Shown here: one piece after another, positions 1 to 10,100 of the stretch
How the letters are laid out: the number at the start of each line of letters is the position of its first letter
How positions within the stretch are numbered: position 1 is the stretch's first letter
Source of the DNA: Colius striatus
Lineage: Eukaryota; Chordata; Aves; Coliiformes; Coliidae
Assembly (NCBI RefSeq): GCF_028858725.1
Contig: NC_084766.1
Coordinates: 24,716,501 to 24,780,500 of the forward strand
Direction: 5' to 3'
DNA length: 64,000 bases
The notes under the pieces: model-generated
Told to the model about the DNA's origin: nothing
Databases searched by the model: none
What the model saw: the letters and a program-made list of their open reading frames with translations, nothing else
Program-made: the position numbers and the translations under genes

Positions 1-486
1 GCAGGGAGGGCACAACCTTTCAGGGCTGGGCTGAGCAGCATTGCTGCTGCAGATGAATGGAGAGCTTTGCAGGGGCTGGTGCAGTTTGCTCAGTTCCCAG
101 GGGCAGTGGACCAACAGTGAAAAGCAACAAAAAAAGGGGCTTTCTGTATTTTCTGGCTAGTATCTTGTAGGTACCCAGACTGACAGGAACAGCCAAGGCT
201 GAGTCTTGTTCAGGCTTTGGCTAAATAGCAGATCCTGATGCACGTTGTCCTCTTGGGTGCTATGACCCAAGGGACTAGTGTGAGACATATTTAAGTTCAA
301 GAAATTGGATTTCCCCAGGCTTTTTTTGACGTTCAGCGTTTCCCTTGTTAGCCCAGCCCTGGGGGCACATCTGCTTTGGGGCCAAGCTCTTCCTCTGCAG
401 GAGAGACAAGCAGGCCTGTGCCCTCTCTGTCCTCAAGATTCTTTGTGGCCTTGACTCCCATCTCCCTGCCTTGTCCATCCTTGCAG
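1..486 (+). other. KCNIP2: KCNIP2 intron (3' part)
   Basis: This is the intron before the first visible KCNIP2 exon. The preceding exon, which should end in the EF2 loop (family knowledge), is not present, so it lies off the window. The intron ends in a pyrimidine-rich tract and TTGCAG at 481-486. I see nothing else in it. Confidence 0.8.
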
Positions 487-594
487 GACTTTGTGTCTGG
501 GCTGTCCATCATCCTGCGGGGCACCATTGATGATCGCCTGAACTGGGCTTTCAACCTCTATGACCTGAACAAAGATGGCTGCATCACCAAAGAG
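487..594 (+). CDS. KCNIP2: KCNIP2 coding exon (EF2 end and EF3 loop)
   Basis: This 108-bp exon encodes 36 residues, from [10 protein letters not shown] to DGCITKE. It carries the end of EF-hand 2 and most of the EF3 loop. The acceptor is TTGCAG and the donor is GAG|gtgtga. Phase is 0 on both sides. Confidence 0.95.
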
Positions 595-1753
595 GTGTGA
601 TGGGGGGTCCAGGCTAGTCCCCAGGGCCAGCACAGGTCTGCAACTGGCAGGGATGAGGGCAAGACTCGGAGGTGTTGGCTGAGCTCTGGAGAAGGGGAGG
701 GGGGAGGGGGGTCAATATTTACTGACCTTAGCTTTGCAAACAGGTCCCTCCAGGTCTCCTGGCACTGGTGTGTCTCTGGGGATGGAGAGTGGATGAGGAG
801 TGTGCTGCTTTGGGGCTCCTTCACCCACGCAGGCACACACAGAGTCCCACACTGCACACAGAGCCATCAGGATCACATCTGAGCACCACACGGGTCCTTC
901 GGGAGCTTCACAAAAAAGGTGTGGGTTGGGGATCAAGACAGAGGCAGAGCCCCCTGCTGACCCTGTAACCCTCATCCCCTTCCCTCCAGGAAATGCTGGA
1001 CATCATGAAGTCCATCTACGACATGATGGGCAAATACACCTACCCAGCCATGCGGGAGGAAGCACCCCGAGAGCATGTGGAGAACTTCTTCCAGGTGAGC
1101 AGAGCACATCCTGGGGAAGCAGAGCTCCAGCACGGAGCCAGTGGCTGCCCAAAAGCTGGCACGGTGCAGGAGAAAACATCCCACGCTGGGGATGAAACAG
1201 GGCTGTGCTGGAGCATGAGCAGAGAGAAAAGACCATTCTGACCCTGATGGGTGCTTGGCGATGATGGGACCTGGGCAGGGTGTGCTGGGCTGTTGCTGAG
1301 GCTGTCCCTGCCATGCTCCCTGTGCTCTGCTTGTCTGCAGAAAATGGACCGAAACAAGGATGGCGTGGTGACAATTGAGGAGTTCCTGGAGTCCTGCCAA
1401 AAGGTAAAGCCACCAGCAGCTCTGCTCTGTGGTGAGCAACGTCACTGTCCCTCGGGGGCCTCTGTCCCCCTGCATCGTCCTCCTGGCAGAGAAGGGGCTG
1501 AAGGCAGGGGTCCCAAGGGCAAGGCTGGGGCTCTGCTTTGGGAACCGTATCTGTGCTGTGTGTGCATCACAGTAGGGCTTGGAAACTGCCTGTGATCCCT
1601 GGGGCTCTTATCAGAGCTGCCATGAGGGTTAAGCCAGGCTTGGAGGGATCTGCCTAGATTGCTGTTCCGTGCCCAGCCCACCCGCTTCCTCCCTCCTGCC
1701 TGCAGGATGAGAACATCATGCGCTCCATGCAGCTCTTTGACAACGTGATTTAG
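487..1753 (+). CDS. KCNIP2: KCNIP2 (Kv channel-interacting protein 2, KChIP2), 3' part, four coding exons
   Basis: This is the C-terminal 107 residues of a KChIP, a neuronal calcium sensor-family EF-hand protein that binds the N-terminus of Kv4 channels, raises their surface expression and shapes the A-type/Ito potassium current. Coding exons are 487-594, 990-1094, 1341-1403 and 1706-1753, all phase 0 with GT-AG introns. Visible are two full calcium-binding loops, [12 protein letters not shown] (EF3) and [12 protein letters not shown] (EF4), and the end of EF2 ([10 protein letters not shown]). The tail [11 protein letters not shown] and the stretch [21 protein letters not shown] fit KCNIP2 rather than KCNIP1, 3 or 4, and synteny with OGA, NPM3 and FGF8 agrees. 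The variable N-terminal exons and EF1 lie upstream of the window. OGA follows in the same orientation. Confidence 0.95.
990..1094 (+). CDS. KCNIP2: KCNIP2 coding exon (linker helix)
   Basis: This 105-bp exon encodes [20 protein letters not shown] and onward to EHVENFFQ. It covers the EF3 exit helix and the EF3-EF4 linker typical of KChIPs. The acceptor is CCCTCCAG and the donor CAG|gtgagc. Confidence 0.96.
1341..1403 (+). CDS. KCNIP2: KCNIP2 coding exon (EF4 loop)
   Basis: This 63-bp exon encodes [20 protein letters not shown] plus K, the complete EF4 calcium loop. The acceptor is GTCTGCAG and the donor AAG|gtaaag. Confidence 0.96.
1706..1753 (+). CDS. KCNIP2: KCNIP2 last coding exon
   Basis: This exon encodes [15 protein letters not shown] followed by TAG at 1751-1753. 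The C-terminal helix is the conserved KChIP ending. The acceptor is CCTGCAG. Confidence 0.96.
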   Translation, partial: DENIMRSMQLFDNVI

Positions 1754-2168
1754 CTCCCAGACCTGCCTCCAGCCGAGCTCTGCTGCCACCGGGCCCAGAA
1801 CCTGCTTCTCTCTCGACTTCTCCTCGGAGCCTCCCCTCCGCCGGCTGCGCAGGCCCCGCCGTGGGAAGGAGCCTCCCTTCCCCGCGACACGGCCGCTGCC
1901 CCCAGGGCCGGCTCTGCTTGCCTCGGGGGAGCCCAAGCAGGTGCTCCCGGACATCGGAGCGTGGGCACGGCTGGCGTGGGGCAAGTGTATGGCCTGGATG
2001 GACTGCCCTGAACCCATTCCTGGCGGGGAAGCCTTGGGCTGTGAGAGAGGCTTCCCCCATGCACAGCTCCCCATGCAGCCACAGCTCCTCCACCCTGATA
2101 CTCCCCAGACCCGGGAACCCCTCAGCACTGGCTCCAGCCAAACCCTCCAGTGATGCTGTCTAGAAACC

Positions 2169-2174
2169 AATAAA
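2169..2174 (+). terminator. KCNIP2: KCNIP2 proximal polyadenylation signal AATAAA
   Basis: This is a canonical AATAAA 416 bp after the stop codon, followed within about 30-50 bp by G/T-containing sequence. Confidence 0.6.
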
Positions 2175-3722
2175 GTCTTGCAATGGGCACCAGCACCTTG
2201 GCTTCCTCCTGTGCCCACGTGTGGCAACAGTGAGAGTGTCCAGCATGTCGGCTGTAAGCCACTGGCCACCCTCCTTGCCCAGCCCCTGGGCTGGTGGGTG
2301 GGATGAGGGGCTGTTCTTGGAGAAGGCAGCCCCATGGGCACTAAAGAGTTCATTGCTGCATGAGGTGTGAGGAGCAGCCCCTGACCCTGGGGAGCCTGGT
2401 TAGACCTCAGAGGTTCATCCTGACATAGGGAAAGGGGAGGCTAAAGGGACTCCAAGCTGCCTTCTTGTGGCACTGGTCCCCCAGGATCGAGGATGCTGGC
2501 CTGGGAGAGCTGCAACCTCTGCCCATGTCCCTTGAGTTTGGGCTACTGTTACAGATAGGACCTCAGGGACTCACTTTGAGGCTTCAAGGGAGAGACCCTT
2601 TCCACCCCTCTCTGTGGATGTGACAGCCAGGGTATGGGGACATGTGAAGGAGGGAGGTGTGCTGGGCTCCAGTGGCCACACTAGCCCTTGGTCCTCACAG
2701 GCATTCTCCCAGCATCGTTTGCTGTTGACAATCCCCTGCTCCTCTGTCCTGTCCCATCCAAGCCCACTCACTGCCTGGGGAGTGAGCAATGGGGCAGAGA
2801 GCTGTTCCCACAGGGCTGAGCTGGAAGTTCCTTGGGAAAGAAGGTGAGGCCAGCCAGGAGTCGTTTCTGTGCTACTGGCAGGGTGCAGGGTCACCCTGGG
2901 GCAGGGGGCTCCAGCCTGGGGCTGGAGCCAGCACCCTGAGGCTCCCCCCGTCTGTCACCACAAGCTCCTTGGGGCTGTAAATGTGCAGGGAAGCCAGTCC
3001 TGCCCACACACCCCTCTGAGTTGTAGTTGCAACAGTGATGCCCGTAGGCCAATGATCTCCTGTGCAATCCTACAAGCCTCTCTGTGCAATCCTACAAGCA
3101 CTGGGAACATACCCAGCCCTGGCAGTCCCCAGCTCTGTTGCTCCAGCCTCTGCATCCTAAGGAGATGAGGGCAATTTGGGCTGGCCTGAGCTGTGGTGTC
3201 TGGGATGAATGGGGAAGGGGTCAGCAAGGCCAGTACCTGTGCAGGGCTGGGCCCCAGACACAGGCTCAGCACCTGGTCTCAGAGCTGTTAGAAACCATCC
3301 CTAAGGCCCTGAGCCAAAGCTATGGGGCTGCTCCCCAGTGGGACCATCCCTGGCCCTGCCCTCACAGACGTGGTGTGGGGTTTTTTTAGGTTAATTCAAC
3401 ACATTGTTCATCTCACAGTCCTGCTCCTGGGTTTGCCGTGGGGCTGAGCTCCCACTTGCAGTCTGCTAAGGGTGGGAGGGCAGGTATCCCAACTCCTACC
3501 CCTCCTGTCTCCTTCTCCCTCTCCTCCCTGACTCTCTGGGGTACCCCCCGCCACGCGGAGCAGATGCCACCTCCTCCCTCACGCTGCAGGTCGCATGGTG
3601 TGACCCCCTTGCCCTGGGGCATGCTGACCCACAACCCGCTTGGCATCTCCAGTCTGTATATTTTGTATTATAACAATAATATGGGTTTAAAAACAAACCA
3701 AACCAACAAGACAAAAAAACCC

Positions 3723-3728
3723 AATAAA
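3723..3728 (+). terminator. KCNIP2: KCNIP2 candidate distal polyadenylation signal AATAAA
   Basis: This is a canonical AATAAA preceded by AT-rich sequence. It would end a 2-kb UTR, which is compatible with long KCNIP2 mRNAs in other vertebrates (inference). Confidence 0.45.
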
Positions 3729-3745
3729 ATCTAACCACAGTCGCT

Positions 3746-6139
3746 ATGCACAACACTGGTATGTCTGCATCTGTCAGCCATCGGCGGCGAAATAGGGGTG
3801 AGGGTCTCTGCAGAGGGCCAGCAGGCTTTTTGGGGTGCTGCAGCTGCAGGATGCTCTGCATGGGTGCTCTGGGGGCTTGCATGGGGGACAGATTCCCAAC
3901 CAACCTGGCCATGTCATCAATGGTCCCATAAATACACTCTTTCCGCTGCTCAGAGACTTTGAGCCAGCAAGTGTGGCAGATCTCAGAAGTGTGGCTGTCG
4001 GGTGTGTTTTCAGCTTGTCATGAGATGCTGCTGGGTAAACCTGAGCTTGGGACCAGGTGGTTCTTGTTGGGATGTGGCATTTAAGGCTGAGATAAGAGGA
4101 AGATGGTCAACTGTCACCGTGAATAGGTGGGTGTGGACTGGAAAGGGGGTTTTCTTAGGGATACGAAGTGATGGAAAAAAATCACTGTTCCTCAGACAAG
4201 TGCAGCCTTGAGAACTGGGGGAAAATGACTTAAGGCAAAACAAAGAGGAAAAAAGAAGCAGGTAAGTAAGAAACCAGTAAAACAACAGAAAAAGAGACCT
4301 TATGTGGGACAATGATACCCTCAAGCAGTATGCTGTCTGTGGTACAGGAACTGAAAGCTCAATGCAAATAGTTGCTTGGAGAGTCAAACTTCTTAAAAGG
4401 ATGGGCTAATAGTCTGCTCTTTCCAAAACTTGTCTCCCCAGGGATCTTTTTGATGTGGATGTTGTATTGTGGAAAGCAGAATGAATGAGCCCAAGTTTTC
4501 CTCTCTCACTCACCCTTCCCAGTATATCCTATCCCCTGTGAGCTTTGCTTAGGTGGTTGCTGTTTTGGGCGATGCCACCCGTGAGCTTGATGTACCCTCT
4601 CATGGCACAGAGATGCTGTGAGCCACTGATGGGGTCCCGTGGGTTCCTGTCCCCAGGGTGATAGGCAGGAAAGGAACTGGGGTGACAAAGGGAAGAAGGG
4701 TTCTGTAGGGCTCACTCAGCATTCAAATACCGCTGTAACTTTTTTTTCCACAAAATGCAGAATAGGTTTGTGCAAAGATTGTTGTTTATAACAATGGGGA
4801 TGGGGGGAAAGGGGGCAGCTGGTTTCCTTAAAGCCAAAAAATAATCTCTGCTTAACTCCATGCTGGGGCAAGCCCTGAGGGAAGAGGCTGAGGCCTGGAT
4901 CTGTCCCTTCAGGTGTGTCATCAGCTTGGTATGGCAAGATGCTGTGTGAGACAAGATGTCCTTTGGTAGGAGGTGGCATTTAAGGGTGGGTAACAGTGAA
5001 GCTGTTGAGCCTAAGGCAACCTTGTGTTGTTTCAAGGTATCTTTTTTCTCAGTTTGGGGAGTAAAAAGAATAGCAGTTATGTGAGAAAACAGCTGAGCAT
5101 CTGTATGGGGCAGCCCATGCAGCCCGGGGCAATGATTAACTCCAGCCCCCTGAATACTGCCTGGAAACACAAACATCTTGTAAAAGGGCGAGATCCCAAC
5201 ACTGAGTGAACTGTTACTACAGGATTATTTCAGCATGATGAAAGCTGTGAGCATGATGACTGCTTTGGGGTACCTTCTGACGTAGTATCAAACTGCCCAG
5301 CTCTGCATACAGTGGCATAGGAGTACTGTGTATTTTCCACTCAACTCTGTGCATTTCTCCTCTCTAAGCCTTAAGTAAAGTCTTGTTGCACATTAATGCA
5401 ATTTAGCTAGTTACTATTTAGGGTAGCAGTACAATTGCTATTTTTGCTCTTTGAAAGCTTTAGACTGGATGCAATGGTAACTAGAGATGCTCCTTGGCCA
5501 GGGTCTTTGCTGCAGCTTCCTGAGCACAGGTATAGATGGAGCCAGGAACACAGCTGTCTTGGGTTTCTCATCACACCAAAATGTCATCAGTGGAAACAAG
5601 CACAAATAGAAAGAAACAGTCTTCAAAAATGCAAGGGAGGGTTTTGAGAAAGCTGAGTGAGCTGAGTGGGGGCAAAGTCTCCAAATTGGCAGGGCATATT
5701 CTCAGTAAGTTTTCACTTCTTTTATTCAGTTTTGGCTGAAACACAACATGGCTACTGTGATGTCCTCAGCCTGTCTCCAGATCTTACGCATAAGCTGGAG
5801 TTTCCAGTAGCTTTTTGCTCACCAGTTTCTTGCTGGGTGGCACCTGCTGCAGCCTCCCCAGGGCTGGCAGCTTCTATAGCCTCACAAGGCATTCTTTTCA
5901 GCCCTAGGGTCTCTGACACTCTCTAAGGGCCTGCTGCTCCCAGCCCTTCGTTCTCCCAGACAGCTGCAGGATCTCTCTTGAGAGATGCTGTCTAGTCTCA
6001 GACCACTTCTCTGATTTCCTGAGGTTATCTCAGCTTTGTAGCCTATCCTCCAGCCGACTAGAAGCCCCTTTCCAGGTGTCAGGGACATCTGGAAGCATAA
6101 CCTCAGCCGGGCTGTGTTAGGAGGGAAGCTGTGGCTGCA
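3746..6139. other. KCNIP2-OGA intergenic DNA
   Basis: This is about 2.4 kb of single-copy-looking DNA. I found no recognisable exon, CR1 fragment or RNA gene. Open frames here are short and lack splice or family support. Confidence 0.6.
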
Positions 6140-6293
6140 GAAGCTTTTCCCCTCGCACCGCACCCCGCTGCGGGGACCCAGCTATTTGGTCACCCCTCCG
6201 CGCCTCAGCCGCAGCAGGCCCTGCTTAGCTTGCAAGGCCCTAGCAAGTAGGTCAAGGCTCAAGGGAGCCCGCGCGGCTCCCGCGCGCTGTCCC

Positions 6294-6441
6294 GCGCATG
6301 CGCACAGCAGACGTAAACACTTCCCAGCCGGCGCCGCTTCCCTACACAAACCCCTCGGCGCATGCGCGTTCCCCCCACCCGCACCTGCGTGTTCCCCTGC
6401 TGCCGCCTCTCCCCGCCGCCGGGGCTCCTCCGCGCATGCGC
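6294..6441. promoter_or_regulatory. Cluster of three NRF1-type palindromes
   Basis: GCGCATGCGC occurs exactly at 6294-6303, 6358-6367 and 6432-6441, spaced 64 and 74 bp. This is the core of the NRF1 binding consensus (established). Binding is inferred. Confidence 0.7.
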
Positions 6442-6974
6442 CCTGGGAGCGCGCCGGCTGTCCGCGCAGGCGCCGCGAGCGACCGCGGCCTCGCCCCTCC
6501 CCCCGCCGGCCCCCGCGCGCAGGCGCAGCGCGCGCCCTCCCGCGGCCCGCGCGTGCGCCCTGAGCGAGCGCCCCCTCCCTGCGTCCCTGCGCCCGCCCGT
6601 TCCCTCAGGGAGCTCCCTCTGCTCAGGCGGCTGTTCCCGCTGCAGCGGCGCGGTCCCGGCGGCGCGCCGAGGGGGTCGCTGGTAGGCCGCGGCACACCGT
6701 GTTGTTCCTTTCTCCCCCGCCCCCCCATTCCCCGGCGGCAGAAGCTTCCCCCGGCGGGTCCCTCCGCGCCTCTGCGAGCGGGGCGGCTGCGGGCAGAGCG
6801 GTGCGGACCGGTTGCGGCCGGTTCCCCGCGCAGGCGCAGGGCCCCGTAAACAGGAAGCGGCGGCGGCCCGGAGCGGCGGAGACAAAGGGGCCTGTGGAGA
6901 GGGGAAAGGAGCGCCTCGGGTTGGCTCGGCTCGGCCCGGCCCAGCGAGCGGGGGTCCTGGCGGCGGGCGGCAGG

Positions 6975-7161
6975 ATGGTGCAGAAGGAGGGGCAGGCGGC
7001 GCTGGAGGAGCCCCAAGGCAGCCCCAACCCGGCCGGCGTGTCCGGCGCCGCCTTAGAGCCGCCGGGCGCCGCGGCGGGGCCGGTCCCGGGGGGCGAGGAA
7101 ACCGACACGGAGACGGAGACCGCGCTCGGCTCCCGCCGCTTTCTCTGCGGCGTCGTCGAAG
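6975..7161 (+). CDS. OGA: OGA exon 1 (start codon)
   Basis: This exon encodes residues 1-62 plus one base of G63. It opens [12 protein letters not shown] and ends RRFLCGVVE. It carries the disordered Glu/Thr-rich N-terminus and the first GH84 strand. The donor is AAG|gtaaga. Any non-coding 5' part is not delimited. Confidence 0.95.
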
Positions 7162-10100
7162 GTAAGAGCTCTTGAAGGGATGTCTGGTATCCCTGGGCGG
7201 CTGTCCCCTGAGGGACGGGTCAGAGTCCGGGGGACTGGGCAGGGAGAACGACGGTGTTGTCGGGAGACTGAGAGTGTTTGCGGGAGGTTAGTATCAGTGG
7301 GGGACCGGCGGAGCGGGACTAATCCCTGTCCCCGGCCCGTTGCTGTGGCCAGAGGAGTCCGCGCTGCGAGGCCTGTGGTGCGCAGCCCTTGGCCGGGGCT
7401 CCCTTCGCTGGAGAGGGCTGAGGGGCGGGGAGGAGCCGCGTCTCCCGGGCGGGGCTGCCGCCCCCGGCGCTTGTGCTGGGAGCCATGCGCTAGTGGCCTT
7501 TGATGGCAGCTGTTTCGGCCCGGCACCCCCAGCGGGCCTCTGCTTCCTAATGGAGACTGAGGCAGCGCTGTGGCTTGCTTCTAGTGCGTGTGTGAAGGGG
7601 GGAGATAGAAAGGAGAGAGAGAGAGAGAGATCTCGTGCGGTTGTCCCAGCTGTACATGCTTTTCCTGCGTGCCAGAGGCTCAGATTCAGTTTCCTGGGTA
7701 GGGAATAAGGTGATTCTGTAGACATCTGCTCTACAGTTAATCCTAAATGCTCCTTGTTCTCTAAAGCGTTGTAGCTTAGCATTTTAATTGTCCTCTTCTG
7801 TATTTTGGTACGGTTGCAGCATTAAAAGGTTTAATTTACTGCAGAAGCTGCAGAATAAAAGGGCTCTTTTTATATTTTGTAATAACTACAGAATTTATCT
7901 GCGTTTCTGACAGGTCAGTTAAGGTGGACGATTGAAAGCCAGCAAGAATAAGCATTGGGCTTATTCCCAATGTAACGGTTGATTTGGAATTGTTCTGAAT
8001 TCCCATGGACTGCTATTTCTGTACCTTTAATGAATCTCTGGTGGAACAAAACAATTAACAGATGGAATAGAGAGGGAAGCAGGCAGTTTATCAAAGTCAG
8101 TATCTGCATTGCTTGCAGAATGCCTTTTGTTCATATCTTAAAAGACCATTTGGCTTCTGCAAATGTCACTGTGTGAACTGCACCAGGCCCAGTTCATGCC
8201 TTTATTTTTTAGCACTTACTGGGGCTTAAATGCAGTCAACGTGGAGGGAAACATCATTGCTTTGTTAATAGACTTAATTCTGTGAAGATAGATGCTAAAA
8301 TGAAGGCTTCAGAGACAAATAAAAAACATAGGTTGTAACAGGATTTTCTCATGTTCTTGCTGATGCACCTTGGCTGTGGATTACCTGTTCATCCGGGTTG
8401 AGGTGGGAACCGCTGCATATACCTTTGTCATTTTTCTTGTCATCTTAGTTTCATTGTTGATGTTCTCTGCATATATTTTGGCACAGATGTTCTCGACTGT
8501 ACTGTGTATAAAACAAAGCAAGAAGATGGCCTATGCTCAGTGAAGCAGGCTCATATTAGTTAGGAGTCACCAGTGTGCAGGAAAACAAAAGGAATGGGAG
8601 AATGTTTAAAAATAACAACAAAAAACCCCCAAATGCAACCGAAACAAAAACCCCCACACCAGAACCAACCAACCAACAAAAAAAAACCCCGTTGTGATGA
8701 ATGAGTTAAATGGTGGTAGGTGAAAACATCTGTCTCTTTAATGACTCGGGAAAACCAAGGATTAACTTCAGAAGTGTAGATACATACTTAAACACAGTGC
8801 AGCGGTTAACACAGGCTAGGGGTGTGGAGAGATTAAAGCAGTGAGTTGGAGAGTTTGGATCTTTTGTAGAAAAGGGCGGGGGCAAAATTGGCCAAATACA
8901 AAAGCACTGAGTGTGCACTGTAAGAGTGTGGAGAGAAAATGACAGATACAACATGCACTGTTTTGGAGAGTAATAAGGTCTAAGATACTACTAGTGCTCT
9001 GCCTCCTGGGTATCCTAGGTTTTGGTGATGGAGAACATGGTAACTGGGATGAAATCTTTGGCTTTTGGCTTTGTGTTAACTTGATATACAGTCTTGAGGG
9101 AATAGTCCAAGAATGGGTAGATCCAAGAATTGTCGTCAGATGGTGATATTAGTAACCTAAGAAATGTGGTGACAGGTGGAAAAGTATCGCTTTAAATTAG
9201 CAGGTTCTCTTCAGTCTTATTTAATTAGGTTTTGTTATCCGATCTCTTGTTGGGGGGGTGAGATTTAGCAAAAGTGTTTTGAAGGACTTATAAGACATGG
9301 GTGATGTTTGTTAGGTATTGGAGTATTTTATTCCTTCTGTGGGCTGTTGAGCTTCCCCAGGGCAGAATCAGTCAGAACTGAGGAACTCTAGTGAAAGCTA
9401 GAAATTAGCTCTGGGTGACATAAACAGAGAAGTTTTCATGCCTTGCAGCTGCTCTCTTGTTTAACTGTCCCCAGTTTGTCACTTTCCAGGTTGGAAGGAG
9501 TGACTCTGCTTTGCCTCTTCAGGGTGGCAGTTAGTCTAGCATCACTCTGAGAGATTAATTCTTAAATCTTGACCCTGCTTTAAGTGCTGTGTTCGCTTGA
9601 CAGGTAACTGAAATACCTGTTAATATACAGAAAATGCTTTGGTTGTGTCAGTTTTGTGTTTGGAAAGGTCATAGGAGGATGGTTTTGACCTCTGAGACCA
9701 AAAATTTACAGATTTACGATGGTGACTAGCTCTGGAAATGAAGATATTTTCTACCTTTTGAACCGGTGTTCTGTGGAGACTTGTGAGCTTTGAACATCAT
9801 CACTGAGGGGCTGTGCTATTTGAGAATAAGAGCTTATTCAATTTCAGTGTTATTTTAGTCGCTGGTCTTTGCCTGGACTGCTAAGCTGAAGCTTTGTTTT
9901 GAAGTGCCCACTTGAGATTGAGCTGTTTGCACATAGGTCTAAGTGAATTTGCTTGATGAAGAGTGCATTGAGAGTGCTTTTTAAAGTATTATGTTTCTGG
10001 AATAGAAGGATCGGATTTAAAACCAGAAGCAGTTACAATTTCTGCCGAATTTTGTGACTTTGAAATGTTTGCTGTTCTAAAATCAGTTGAGTGGATGCTT

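Larger units (their letters stand above)
1754..3745 (+). other. KCNIP2: KCNIP2 3' UTR, with proximal and distal poly(A) signals
   Basis: The non-coding tail follows the KCNIP2 stop. AATAAA at 2169-2174 would give a UTR of about 0.43 kb, and AATAAA at 3723-3728 one of about 2 kb. The segment just before the distal signal is AT-rich like a 3' end. A 22-bp unit is repeated twice at about 3061-3099. Which site is used cannot be told from sequence. Confidence 0.6.
6140..7500 (+). promoter_or_regulatory. OGA: OGA CpG-island promoter
   Basis: Base composition changes sharply to GC- and CpG-rich DNA that covers the OGA start codon and first exon. It lacks an obvious TATA box. It holds three perfect GCGCATGCGC palindromes (6294, 6358, 6432) and three GCGCAGGCGC variants (6464, 6517, 6828), matching the NRF1 consensus. 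A housekeeping-type promoter driving OGA is the natural reading. A divergent transcript on the minus strand is possible but unsupported. Confidence 0.85.

Noticed and set aside
1442-2353. 303-residue open frame on the minus strand over the KCNIP2 end
   Set aside because: It lies antisense to a KCNIP2 exon and its GC-rich 3' UTR, with no family resemblance.
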